This document shows positions 22,206 to 29,690 of a stretch of 32,510 nucleotides of DNA, piece after piece. Position 1 is the stretch's first letter. Each line of letters begins with the position of its first letter. The translations under genes and the position numbers were made by a program. This DNA is from Paenibacillus dendritiformis (GTDB taxonomy: Bacteria > Bacillota > Bacilli > Paenibacillales > Paenibacillaceae), in NCBI RefSeq assembly GCF_015845845.1, contig NZ_LDIG01000069.1, positions 1 to 32,510 on the forward strand. The letters run 5' to 3'. The notes beneath the pieces were generated by a model, which worked only from the letters and a program-made list of their open reading frames with translations, ran no database searches and was not told the origin of the DNA.

Positions 22206-22601
22206 ATGAAACGTGGAGACCTGATTCTCATCGGAGTCATTGTCATCGCGGCGCTGGCGTTTCTTGTGCCGAAATGGCTGTTTCAACAAGAAAGTGAAAA
22301 TTTGCACAATTCAAAGGTGTTTGCCAATATTACGGTGGACGGAGAATTGTATCAAAAAGTAGAACTGACGAAGGAAGAGCAGATTATAAAAGTCGAAACA
22401 AGCAAAGGACTAAATATATTGAAGGTTCATGACTATGGCATTGAAATGTTCGAGGCCGATTGCCCGGATAAAGTATGCCTGTCCTTCGGCTTCGTGACCC
22501 GTCCGAACAGCACGATCGTCTGCATTCCTCATCGTGTGCTCGTCGAGCTGGTAAGCGAGGACGGCGTAGGAGAGGATGAGATTGATGCGGTCGTACAATA
22601 G
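22206..22601 (+). CDS. Membrane-anchored NusG domain II-containing protein
   Basis: A 131-residue protein with an N-terminal membrane helix (LILIGVIVIAALAFLVPKWL) and an extracytoplasmic NusG domain II-like beta domain (residues 38-118). The family pattern C86-P-D-K-V-C91 followed by VTRPNSTIVC106-IPHRVLVEL is clear. It is unrelated in role to transcription factor NusG. Such proteins are encoded next to Gx-transporter and ApbE genes in many anaerobic or facultative Bacillota and in flavin-based electron-transfer loci, where an extracytoplasmic redox or accessory role is supposed. AAGGAG lies 9 bases before the ATG. It is the first gene of the operon and its end overlaps the start of the Gx-EcfA fusion gene, so translation is probably coupled. 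The three cysteines are conserved-looking and could ligate metal or form a disulfide. Confidence 0.82.
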   Translation: MKRGDLILIGVIVIAALAFLVPKWLFQQESENLHNSKVFANITVDGELYQKVELTKEEQIIKVETSKGLNILKVHDYGIEMFEADCPDKVCLSFGFVTRPNSTIVCIPHRVLVELVSEDGVGEDEIDAVVQ

Positions 22602-24138
22602 CCCGGCCTGGCGGAAGGGAGAATCCTCTTCGGACGCCTTGAAAAGGGCGGTGATTATCGCGATTTTTAGCGCCGTGGCCGTCGTGCTCGGCTTCGTGGA
22701 AGCGATGCTGCCTGTGCAGACGATTATGCCGATTCCCGGCGCGAAGCTGGGGCTCGCGAACGTCATGATTCTCGCCTGCCTCTACTTCCTGCGCGGCCGC
22801 GACGCGTTGATGCTGGTCATCTTGAAGACGTTGCTGATGACCTTGATGCTGGGGACGTTCTCCGCATTTCTGTTCAGCTTCCTCGGATCGCTGTTCAGCT
22901 TCATCGTCATGTATGCCATCTTGAAAATCGGAAAAGATCACGTCAGCCTCATCGGCATTTCCGTAGTGGGCGGGGCGGCGCATAATGCGGGTCAGTTGAC
23001 AGCCGCGTATATTGTATTCCGCACCGCCAATATTTTTTATTACTTGCCGGTGCTGCTGATAACCGGCGTTGTGACCGGCGTCTTCATCGGCATTGCCGTG
23101 AAGTACATTGTGGCGGCGCTGGCGAAGCTGCCGCTTTTTGACAAGCTGACGCCGCAGATCGACAGCTCGGCGGCGGATGCGAACCGGCAGGCGGCGCTTG
23201 ATCGCAACCAAGCGCTCGCATCGGATATCCCGTCGAACGCAGCGCCGGGGGCGGCCGCGGAACCGTCGCCCGTCGGCCTGGATAGAGGCCCGGACGGCCA
23301 AGGGGTGGATGACGCGGTCGTCTTGTCCGGTATCCGGTACCAGTACCGTCCGGACCGCCTGCTCTTCGACGATCTGTTCCTCCGTATTCCGAAGGGGCAA
23401 TGGGTGTCTATTGTCGGACCGAACGGCTCCGGCAAGTCGACGCTGGTGAAGCTGCTGAACGGCCTGCATCGCCCCCAGGCCGGCCGCATCGAGGTGGCGG
23501 GCCTGACGCTGTCCGAAGCGAGCCTGGAGGAGATTCGCCGCCGCGTCGGCTTCTTGTTCCAGAACCCGGACAATCAATTTTTCGCGACGACGGTCCGGGA
23601 CGATATCGCCTTCGGCATGGAGAACCGCTGCCTTCCGCACGCGGAGATGGAGCGCAGGCTGGCGGAGGCGGCACGGCGGTTCGGCGTCGAGCCGCTGCTT
23701 GACCGCCATCCCGCGCAGCTGTCCGGCGGACAGAAGCAGCGGGCCGCGATCGCCGGGATGATGGTGCTGGAGCCGGAGGTGCTCATTTTCGACGAGGCGA
23801 CCTCGATGCTTGACGAACGCTCCAAGCGGGAGATGACGGCCTATTGGACGGAGCTGCATGCGAGCGGCAAATATACGATGATCTCGATTACGCATGATGC
23901 GGAAGAGATTATGGCCTCCGATCGCGCGATCGTGATGAAGGACGGAAAGATTGCGGCGGATGTCGCTCCCGAGGCTTTGTTCACGGATGAAGCGCTGATG
24001 CGGGAGTGCCGGCTGCAGGCCCCGTTCATCTGGTCGGTGGCGCAAGCGCTGCGGGAGCGCGGCGTAGCTGTCGCCACGACGAATGACGAGAGAGAGTTGG
24101 TGAACGCCTTATGGCCATCGTGCACGCCGAACGATTAA
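22585..24138 (+). CDS. Fusion protein: Gx-transporter membrane domain + ECF-type ATPase (EcfA)
   Basis: About 517 residues with two modules. Residues 20-185 form a six-helix Gx-transporter domain (formerly 'heptaprenyl diphosphate synthase component I', EetB-like), with LPVQTIMPIPGAKLGLANVM, LKTLLMTLMLGTFSAFLFSF and GGAAHNAGQLTAAY. These recall ECF S-components, including the Gly/Ala helix pattern. An Ala/Pro-rich linker (about 195-245) leads to an ABC domain: Walker A GPNGSGKST (279-287), Q-loop FLFQNPDNQFFA, signature LSGGQKQRAAIAG (from 379), Walker B VLIFDEATSML, H-loop ITHD. The ATPase is an intact EcfA1 type. S-component-like domains are normally separate proteins, so the fusion is unusual. 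Start: an in-frame ATG 9 bp upstream touches the AGGAGAGG site, so this one is preferred. It overlaps both neighbours. The substrate is unknown; flavin or an isoprenoid/quinone precursor are candidates from context. Confidence 0.82.
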   Translation: MRSYNSPAWRKGESSSDALKRAVIIAIFSAVAVVLGFVEAMLPVQTIMPIPGAKLGLANVMILACLYFLRGRDALMLVILKTLLMTLMLGTFSAFLFSFLGSLFSFIVMYAILKIGKDHVSLIGISVVGGAAHNAGQLTAAYIVFRTANIFYYLPVLLITGVVTGVFIGIAVKYIVAALAKLPLFDKLTPQIDSSAADANRQAALDRNQALASDIPSNAAPGAAAEPSPVGLDRGPDGQGVDDAVVLSGIRYQYRPDRLLFDDLFLRIPKGQWVSIVGPNGSGKSTLVKLLNGLHRPQAGRIEVAGLTLSEASLEEIRRRVGFLFQNPDNQFFATTVRDDIAFGMENRCLPHAEMERRLAEAARRFGVEPLLDRHPAQLSGGQKQRAAIAGMMVLEPEVLIFDEATSMLDERSKREMTAYWTELHASGKYTMISITHDAEEIMASDRAIVMKDGKIAADVAPEALFTDEALMRECRLQAPFIWSVAQALRERGVAVATTNDERELVNALWPSCTPND

Positions 24139-25016
24139 CCTATGATTATATAACGCAGGGACAGCCGCCGGTCCATGCGCTGCAGAATTTGGATTTTGCC
24201 GTCGGTTCCGGCTTCACGGTCGTGCTTGGCTCGACGGGCTCCGGGAAATCGACGCTGCTGCAGCATTTCAACGGCATCCTGCAGCCGACCTCCGGGAAGC
24301 TGCACGTGCTGGAATATACCTTCGAGGGCGGAGCGAAGCAGTCCGGCCTCAAGCCGCTGCGCCGCCGGGTCGGGCTCGTGTTCCAATTCCCCGAGCATCA
24401 ACTGTTCGAGGAGACGGTCGAACGGGACCTGATGTTCGGGCCGATCCAGTTCGGGGCGAAGCCCGAGGCAGCCGCCGAAGCGGCGCGAGAGGCCCTCGCG
24501 ATGGTGGGCTTGCCCTCCTCGGTGCTGGAGGTCAGCCCATTCGAGCTGAGCGGAGGCCAGATTCGCAAAGTCGCGATCGCGACGGTGCTCGCCTCCGATC
24601 CGGAGCTGCTCGTGCTGGACGAGCCGACGGCCACGCTGGACCCAATCAGCCGGGCGGAGCTGATCCGGCTGCTGCACGGATTGTGCGCGCAGCAGGGCAA
24701 GGCGGTCGTCATGGTGACGCACCGCCTGGATGAAGTGTTCGCGTACGCCGACCGCTTCATCCTGATGAAGGAAGGCCGCATCGTATTTCAGGGCGGCCGG
24801 CAGGAGTTGATGTCCCGGCCCGAGGAGCTGGAGGCGGCCGGCATCGAGATTCCCGCCATGCTGCGCCTCGCGGCGCTGGTGGCGGAGAAGACGGGCGCGC
24901 CGCTCGACACTCTGCCCGCCGATCCCGCGAGCTTGGCCGATTGGATTGCGGAGCGGCTGGGCATGAAGGATGCCGGAAGCGCGGAACGCCCATTAGACAG
25001 CAGGGAGGGGGACTAA
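24111..25016 (+). CDS. ECF transporter ATPase (EcfA2 type)
   Basis: A 301-residue ABC ATPase of the energy-coupling-factor group, with Walker A GSTGSGKST (40-48), Q-loop VFQFPEHQLFEETV, signature LSGGQIRKVAIATVLASDP, Walker B LLVLDEPTATLDP and H-loop VTHR. The FQFPEHQLF Q-loop is characteristic of EcfA proteins and forms the groove that receives the EcfT coupling helix. It should heterodimerise with the ATPase half of the preceding fusion protein. The start overlaps the end of that gene by 28 bp, implying translational coupling. The C-terminal 60 residues, after the ABC domain, are less conserved. EcfT follows after 4 bp, so the three genes form one transporter module driven by the promoter at 22133-22161. 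Confidence 0.88.
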   Translation: MAIVHAERLTYDYITQGQPPVHALQNLDFAVGSGFTVVLGSTGSGKSTLLQHFNGILQPTSGKLHVLEYTFEGGAKQSGLKPLRRRVGLVFQFPEHQLFEETVERDLMFGPIQFGAKPEAAAEAAREALAMVGLPSSVLEVSPFELSGGQIRKVAIATVLASDPELLVLDEPTATLDPISRAELIRLLHGLCAQQGKAVVMVTHRLDEVFAYADRFILMKEGRIVFQGGRQELMSRPEELEAAGIEIPAMLRLAALVAEKTGAPLDTLPADPASLADWIAERLGMKDAGSAERPLDSREGD

Positions 25017-25020
25017 CCAG

Positions 25021-25812
25021 ATGGAAGCCAAAATGATGCTCGGCCGGTACGTCCCCGCCGATTCCTGGATTCACCGCCTCGATCCGCGGGGGAAGCTGGT
25101 GGCGATGGTCCTTTTTCTGATTACGGTCATTATGGCTGAAGCCTTTGCGGAGCTCGCGGTGCTGAGCGGATTCGCCCTGCTGGTGATGATGAGCTCGCGC
25201 ATTTCCTTAACCCGTTATTTTCGGGCATCGCGGCCGCTCTGGTTCATCATGGCCTTCATGTTCCTGTTCTATGTCTTATTCGACAAGACCGGTAATTCGC
25301 TGGTGAATGTGGGCAAGCTCAATATTACGACCGGAGGCGTTACGTACGGGGCGTACGCGGTATGGCGCATGGCGCTGCTTGTCACCTTTACCGCGATTTT
25401 GACATTCACGACGACGCCGGTCGAGCTCAATCTCGGCCTGGAGCGGGTGCTGAAGCCGCTGCGCTTCGTCGGCGGCTCGCCGCAGCAGTGGTCGATGATG
25501 ATCGGCATCTCGCTGCGCTTCATTCCGACCATATTCGAAGAGGCGGACAAGGTCATGAAGGCGCAGGCTTCGCGCGGCGCCGATTTCCACGAGATCTCCT
25601 TCGTCCAGAAGGGCAAGATGGTCATGACGCTTATGGTGCCTGTCATCGTCAGCGCGTTCCGGCGGGCCGAGGAGCTGGTCCAGGCGATGGAGGCCCGGGG
25701 GTATGTGCTCCATGCGCCGCGCACGTCGCTGCGCACGCTCGCATGGCGGACGCCGGACACGCTGTTCATCGCATCGTTCCTCGTCCTGCTGCTGTTCATA
25801 TCGTGGTGGTGA
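25021..25812 (+). CDS. ECF transporter transmembrane coupling protein EcfT
   Basis: A 263-residue membrane protein with the EcfT plan. It has an N-terminal LGRYVPADSWIHRLDPRGKL block, four to five membrane helices, then two long coupling helices carrying the ATPase-docking motifs A-S-R-G (AQASRGADF, about 181-189) and A-R-G (AMEARGYVL, about 222-230). EcfT links the substrate-binding S-component to the EcfA1/EcfA2 dimer. Here the only S-like partner in the operon is the Gx domain fused to the first ATPase. GGAGGGG lies upstream of the ATG at normal spacing. A 145-bp A+T-rich gap separates it from the U32 gene, so the first transcription unit may end here, although no terminator hairpin with T-run is visible. 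Confidence 0.87.
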   Translation: MEAKMMLGRYVPADSWIHRLDPRGKLVAMVLFLITVIMAEAFAELAVLSGFALLVMMSSRISLTRYFRASRPLWFIMAFMFLFYVLFDKTGNSLVNVGKLNITTGGVTYGAYAVWRMALLVTFTAILTFTTTPVELNLGLERVLKPLRFVGGSPQQWSMMIGISLRFIPTIFEEADKVMKAQASRGADFHEISFVQKGKMVMTLMVPVIVSAFRRAEELVQAMEARGYVLHAPRTSLRTLAWRTPDTLFIASFLVLLLFISWW

Positions 25813-25957
25813 TCGTATCGGTTATAGATCACCACCTCTTCTATATTTGCAGCCTATTAAGCGAAAAATATCACATAAAATATTTCAAAGCCTGATATAT
25901 TTAAAATTAGGAAAAATAAAATTTGACAGCATGGAGTATGGGATAGGAGGAACGGGC

Positions 25958-28126
25958 ATGGCTAGATTTTTTCACGGCAAAGAGGTCGAGCTGCTGGCAC
26001 CGGCAGGCACGTTTGATATTTTCAAAGAAGTGATAGAGGCGAATTGCGATGCCGTCTATTTCGGCGGGCCGTCGCTGAACATGCGAATGATGCGTAAAGG
26101 CTACAATCTGTCCTACGACGAGATTCGGGCGGCCGCAGAGATGGCGCATGAACGGGGCAAGCGTGTCTATGTGACGGTGAACAATCTGCTGAACGGCGAA
26201 GATATCGAGGAAGCGAAGCGGTACTTGTCGTTCCTGAACGAGGTTGGCCCGGACGGCATTATCGTCCAGGATATGGCCGTATTTCCGCTGATTAAGGAGA
26301 TGAACCTGAACCGGCTTCCCGTGCATGCCTCGGTGATGATGAACGTGCATAACGAGGAAATGATTCGCGCGCTGCAGGAGCTGGGCGTCACGCGCATCGT
26401 CGCTTCCCGGGAGATGGATCTCCGGACGGCGCAGCTGCTGCAGGCGAAGACCGGCATGGAGTTCGAATACTTCGTCCATGGCGATATGTGCACGGTGCAT
26501 GGGGCCAACTGCTACTACAGCTCGCTGCTGTTCGGCAACAGCGCCAACCGGGGCCGCTGCATGAAGCCGTGCCGCTGGGAGTACCGCGTGAAAAAGGACG
26601 GCAATGTGTACCCGACCGAATATCCGCTGGCCGCCAAGGATATGAATCTGTATGAGCATATTCCGGAGCTGATCGAAGCGGGGATTACCTCCTTCAAGAT
26701 CGAAGGGCGGATGCGCGACGCCGAGTTCCTCCGCCTGCTGGTGAACAGCTACGGAGACGCGATTGACCGCTATATTGCCGATCCGGTCGGATTCGAGCGC
26801 TCGCAGGACAGCCGCAAGCTGTTCGAGAACCGGAAGCGGGATTTCACGACGGCCTATGCGTTCGGCAAGCCCGGACTGGATTATCTCAATACCCGTTATG
26901 AAGGAACCGGCAAGTTCTACAGCACGGGCAAAGTGTTCAGCACCCCGACCGCCGAGCGGGAAATGAAGGCTGAGCGCCTCGAGCAAGTGAAGGCCGCCTT
27001 GGCGGAGGTGCGTACCCCGTCCGGCCGTACGGAACGCCCGCAGCTCTCCGTTCATGTGAACGATGCCGAGCAGGCGCGGGCCGCGCTGGAAGCGGGGGCC
27101 GATATCGTCTATCTCGCGGGAGACGTGTTCCAGCCGGCCCGGCCGTTTACGCGCAGCGATATCGAGCAGATCGCCGGCGCCGCCGGCGCGTCGAAGGTGG
27201 TGCTCGGCCTGCCGCGCATGATGGACGGGCTGCATATGGAGCAATACAGCCATGCTCTGACGCAGGATCGCAGCGGCCTGGACGGACTGCTCGTCACGAA
27301 TCTCGGCGCGATGCGCCGCTTCCGCGATGCGGGTCTGCCGCTGATTGGGGATGTCAATCTGAATGTGTACAACGCCCGTTCGGCCGAGTTCTATCACGAG
27401 CGCTTCGGCCTGGAGCGGGTAACGGCATCGCTGGAGCTGCCGCTGCATGATCTCGCCTTGCTGCTGGAGCAGAGCCCGGTGCCGGTCGAGGTGATCGTAC
27501 ATGGGTCTCCGGTCGTCATGTACTTGGAGCTCGATCTGTATGAGAACGCGGAGGCGCTGGAGCCGATCGGCCAGGAGGATAACCGTTACGTCGATAACCG
27601 TTATCTCGTGCTGATGACAGACAAAGGGGAGAATCCGGTTTATCGGGATGCCCGCGGCCGCAACCATCTCGCCTTGTGCAAGGAGCTGTGCTACATGCCG
27701 TTCCTCGCCGAGCTCCACTCCGCCGGAGTGAACCATTTCCGGATTGAAGGGCAGTCGTATACGGCCGAGCAGCTGCGCGGCATCGTGCAGGCCTACCGGA
27801 CGGCGCTGCAAGGACTGGAACGGTGCGAGGATATCTATCGCGGGATGAAGCCGGTCTATGCCGGCTATACGCTGGGCGCGCTGCAATTCGACCGCCCGAT
27901 GGGCGAGCCGAAGGGCCCGGCCGAAGCGAAAACGGAGGCGGAGTCTGCGGCAGAATCGAAGGCAGCGGCAGACTTGAAGGCAGCAACGGAATCGAAGACA
28001 TCGGCGGAAGCGAATGCCGCAACACAGTCGAAAACGTCGACGAAACCGAGTGCGGCAACGGAACCGAAGGCAATGACGAATAATAAGGAATCAGCCGGCC
28101 AGAAGGAAGGAGCGGGTGCGCGATGA
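25958..28126 (+). CDS. U32-family Fe-S protein with two U32-like domains and a repeat tail
   Basis: A 722-residue cytosolic protein. Residues 8-330 are a full U32 domain: ELLAPAG at the first strand, AVYFGG, then the cysteine cluster C178-x6-C185-x15-C201-x3-C205 (GDMCTVHGANCYYSS, NRGRCMKPCRWEY), a likely 4Fe-4S site, and SFKIEGRMRD. Residues 365-640 look like a second, diverged U32 domain (LSVHVNDAEQARAALEAGADIVYL; FRIEGQSYTAEQL) with fewer cysteines. U32 proteins include UbiU/UbiV, which hydroxylate quinone precursors without oxygen using prephenate, and RNA hydroxylases RlhA/TrhP; 'peptidase' is historical. The last 75 residues are an Ala/Lys/Ser/Thr-rich tail with 12-residue repeats. AGGAGG lies 8 bases before the ATG. 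The stop overlaps the aminotransferase start as ATGA. Co-occurrence with a UbiA prenyltransferase suggests quinone or isoprenoid chemistry, but an RNA substrate is possible. Confidence 0.82.
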   Translation: MARFFHGKEVELLAPAGTFDIFKEVIEANCDAVYFGGPSLNMRMMRKGYNLSYDEIRAAAEMAHERGKRVYVTVNNLLNGEDIEEAKRYLSFLNEVGPDGIIVQDMAVFPLIKEMNLNRLPVHASVMMNVHNEEMIRALQELGVTRIVASREMDLRTAQLLQAKTGMEFEYFVHGDMCTVHGANCYYSSLLFGNSANRGRCMKPCRWEYRVKKDGNVYPTEYPLAAKDMNLYEHIPELIEAGITSFKIEGRMRDAEFLRLLVNSYGDAIDRYIADPVGFERSQDSRKLFENRKRDFTTAYAFGKPGLDYLNTRYEGTGKFYSTGKVFSTPTAEREMKAERLEQVKAALAEVRTPSGRTERPQLSVHVNDAEQARAALEAGADIVYLAGDVFQPARPFTRSDIEQIAGAAGASKVVLGLPRMMDGLHMEQYSHALTQDRSGLDGLLVTNLGAMRRFRDAGLPLIGDVNLNVYNARSAEFYHERFGLERVTASLELPLHDLALLLEQSPVPVEVIVHGSPVVMYLELDLYENAEALEPIGQEDNRYVDNRYLVLMTDKGENPVYRDARGRNHLALCKELCYMPFLAELHSAGVNHFRIEGQSYTAEQLRGIVQAYRTALQGLERCEDIYRGMKPVYAGYTLGALQFDRPMGEPKGPAEAKTEAESAAESKAAADLKAATESKTSAEANAATQSKTSTKPSAATEPKAMTNNKESAGQKEGAGAR
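27956..28063 (+). repeat. Three 36-bp in-frame tandem repeats in the U32 gene
   Basis: Units 27956-27991, 27992-28027 and 28028-28063 encode SKAAADLKAATE, SKTSAEANAATQ and SKTSTKPSAATE. They sit in the low-complexity C-terminal tail, after the folded domains, and probably arose by slippage; copy number may vary between strains. Confidence 0.8.
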
Positions 28127-29460
28127 CAAGCATCGGGAACGAGCGGCAGGAAGAAAACCGGACAAGCGGGGTAGGGGAGAGCGACTTTATCGGCCCGGAG
28201 GGCGTGCTCGCGAAGCGGCGGGCTTATTTCTACCCGTGCACGCAGCATTTCTATCGCCGGCCGCCGCAGATTGTGCGCGGATCCATGCAATACTTGTACG
28301 ACCATGAAGGCCGCCGGTACACGGATTTCTTCGCCGGCGTATCCGTCGTCGCTTGCGGCCACTGCAACCCCCGCATCGCGGAGGCTTCGGTGAAGCAGCT
28401 GCAGATGCTGCAGCATACGACGACGATATATTTGACGCAGCCGATGGCCGACCTGGCCGAGCGGCTGGCGAACGGCATCCTGCCGGGCCGGCTGTCGCGG
28501 ACGTTCTTCTGCAACAGCGGTTCGGAGGCCAATGAGGGCGCGATGCTGCTCGCCCGGCTGCATACGAAGCGCCGCGATTTCCTGGCGCTGGAGTATGGGC
28601 TGCACGGCCGCACCTGGCTGACGATGGGCGTGACCGGGCTGCCGATGTGGCGGGCCGACGACCATCTTGATGAGGGCGGCGTGACGTTCATTCCGCGGCC
28701 GTACGAGCCCGGCCTGGACGCGGAGATCGCGATGCGGCGCTCGCTGGAGGCGCTGAAGCAGGCCCTTGAGGCGGCTCCAGAGCGGTATGCGGCGATGATT
28801 GTCGAGCCGGTTCAGGGCAATGGCGGCATCATCGTGCCGCCGGAAGGCTATTTCCGCGAAGTGAAGGCATTGCTTGAGGCCTATGGCGTGCTGCTGATCG
28901 CGGATGAGATTCAGACTGGCTTCGGCCGCACCGGCCGCATGTTCGCGCTTGACTATGACGGCATTGCTCCGGATATCATCTCGATGGCCAAGGCGCTTGG
29001 GAACGGGGTGCCGATCGGCGCCTTCGCGACGACCGACGAGATTGCGGCGAGCTTCAACCGGCCGTCCGCCTCGACCTTCGGAGGCAATCCGGTCTCGTCC
29101 GTTACGGCGCTGGCCGTACTGGATTATATCGAGCAAGAAGGTCTGGTCGAGCGGGCATCCCGGTTGGGCGAACGGCTGAAGCAGGGATTGGAAGAGCTGC
29201 AGCGGAAGCATGGGGTCATCGCCGACGTGCGCGGCCGCGGCCTGATGCTCGGCGCAGAGCTGCAGGGCGCGGCGGGAACGGACAGCGCCGCGCTGACCGA
29301 CGCCGTGCTGGAAGCGATGAAGGAGCGCGGCTTCATCATCGGGAAGAACGGCATCGGCCGCAACGTCTTGGCGTTCCAGCCGCCGCTCGTCATCGAGACG
29401 GGCGATATCGATGCGATGCTGGTAGCGCTGGATGATGTCCTGGGCGGCATCGAAGCGTAG
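28123..29460 (+). CDS. Class III PLP-dependent aminotransferase (AGXT2/omega-aminotransferase-like)
   Basis: A 445-residue fold-type I enzyme of the class III (omega or acetylornithine/GABA-like) group. Key segments are the phosphate-binding FFCNSGSEANEGAMLLAR, LEYGLHGRTWLTMGVTG with the ring-stacking aromatic region, IVEPVQGNGGIIVPP, the cofactor Asp in LLIADEIQTGFGRTG (D261) and the Schiff-base lysine K290 in SMAKALGNGVPIGA. FGGNPVSSVTALAVLD follows. The closest recognisable relatives are alanine-glyoxylate aminotransferase 2-like and beta-alanine:pyruvate type enzymes; the amino donor is not determinable. It is translationally coupled to the U32 gene (ATGA overlap), so the two products should act together. 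About 40 N-terminal residues are extra relative to typical members. The 230-bp gap before the UbiA gene holds a structured leader rather than a gene. Confidence 0.85.
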   Translation: MTSIGNERQEENRTSGVGESDFIGPEGVLAKRRAYFYPCTQHFYRRPPQIVRGSMQYLYDHEGRRYTDFFAGVSVVACGHCNPRIAEASVKQLQMLQHTTTIYLTQPMADLAERLANGILPGRLSRTFFCNSGSEANEGAMLLARLHTKRRDFLALEYGLHGRTWLTMGVTGLPMWRADDHLDEGGVTFIPRPYEPGLDAEIAMRRSLEALKQALEAAPERYAAMIVEPVQGNGGIIVPPEGYFREVKALLEAYGVLLIADEIQTGFGRTGRMFALDYDGIAPDIISMAKALGNGVPIGAFATTDEIAASFNRPSASTFGGNPVSSVTALAVLDYIEQEGLVERASRLGERLKQGLEELQRKHGVIADVRGRGLMLGAELQGAAGTDSAALTDAVLEAMKERGFIIGKNGIGRNVLAFQPPLVIETGDIDAMLVALDDVLGGIEA

Positions 29461-29490
29461 ACTCAGGCATTGCATCGGCCGCATTGACCT

Positions 29491-29655
29491 GTGCCAGGCG
29501 CCGTGTGCATAGAGGCATGGAGGTTGCCAGGACGGAGAGTATGTATAGGTTTTGTCGGGGCGACAATATATGCATAGGCATGTTCCAGCCCGGAGCCGCA
29601 GCCTGCACCGGTTCATCCGTGCGGGCTGCCATGGTTCCGGGAATTGGCCTGGCAC
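29491..29655 (+). promoter_or_regulatory. Structured leader region upstream of the UbiA gene
   Basis: GTGCCAGGC (29491-29499) and GCCTGGCAC (29647-29655) are perfect inverted repeats that would close a domain containing two local hairpins. One is TTGTCG-GGG-CGACAA; the other is GCAGCCTGCAC (29598-29608) with GTGCGGGCTGC (29619-29629, one G-U). It matches no riboswitch class I know. It could be a cis-regulatory RNA or chance structure in G+C-rich DNA. Confidence 0.35.
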
Positions 29656-29690
29656 CGAAGTTAGGATGACTGATATTGGGGGAGTCAGAA

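Noticed and set aside
22384-24045. A 553-codon open frame on the minus strand opposite the Gx-EcfA gene.
   Set aside because: Shadow frame without start signals; the plus strand encodes intact ABC motifs.
25923-25951. TTGACA at 25923-25928 as a promoter for the U32 gene.
   Set aside because: The -10 would fall on the ribosome binding site and no -10-like sequence is there; transcription more likely starts in the A+T-rich gap upstream or reads through from EcfT.
25907-27886. A 659-codon open frame on the minus strand opposite the U32 gene.
   Set aside because: Composition (His, Gln, Arg) is typical of antisense frames of G+C-rich genes; no recognisable domain.
29491-29655. Cobalamin, FMN or TPP riboswitch in the leader of the UbiA gene.
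   Set aside because: The conserved boxes of these classes are absent; only generic hairpins are seen.
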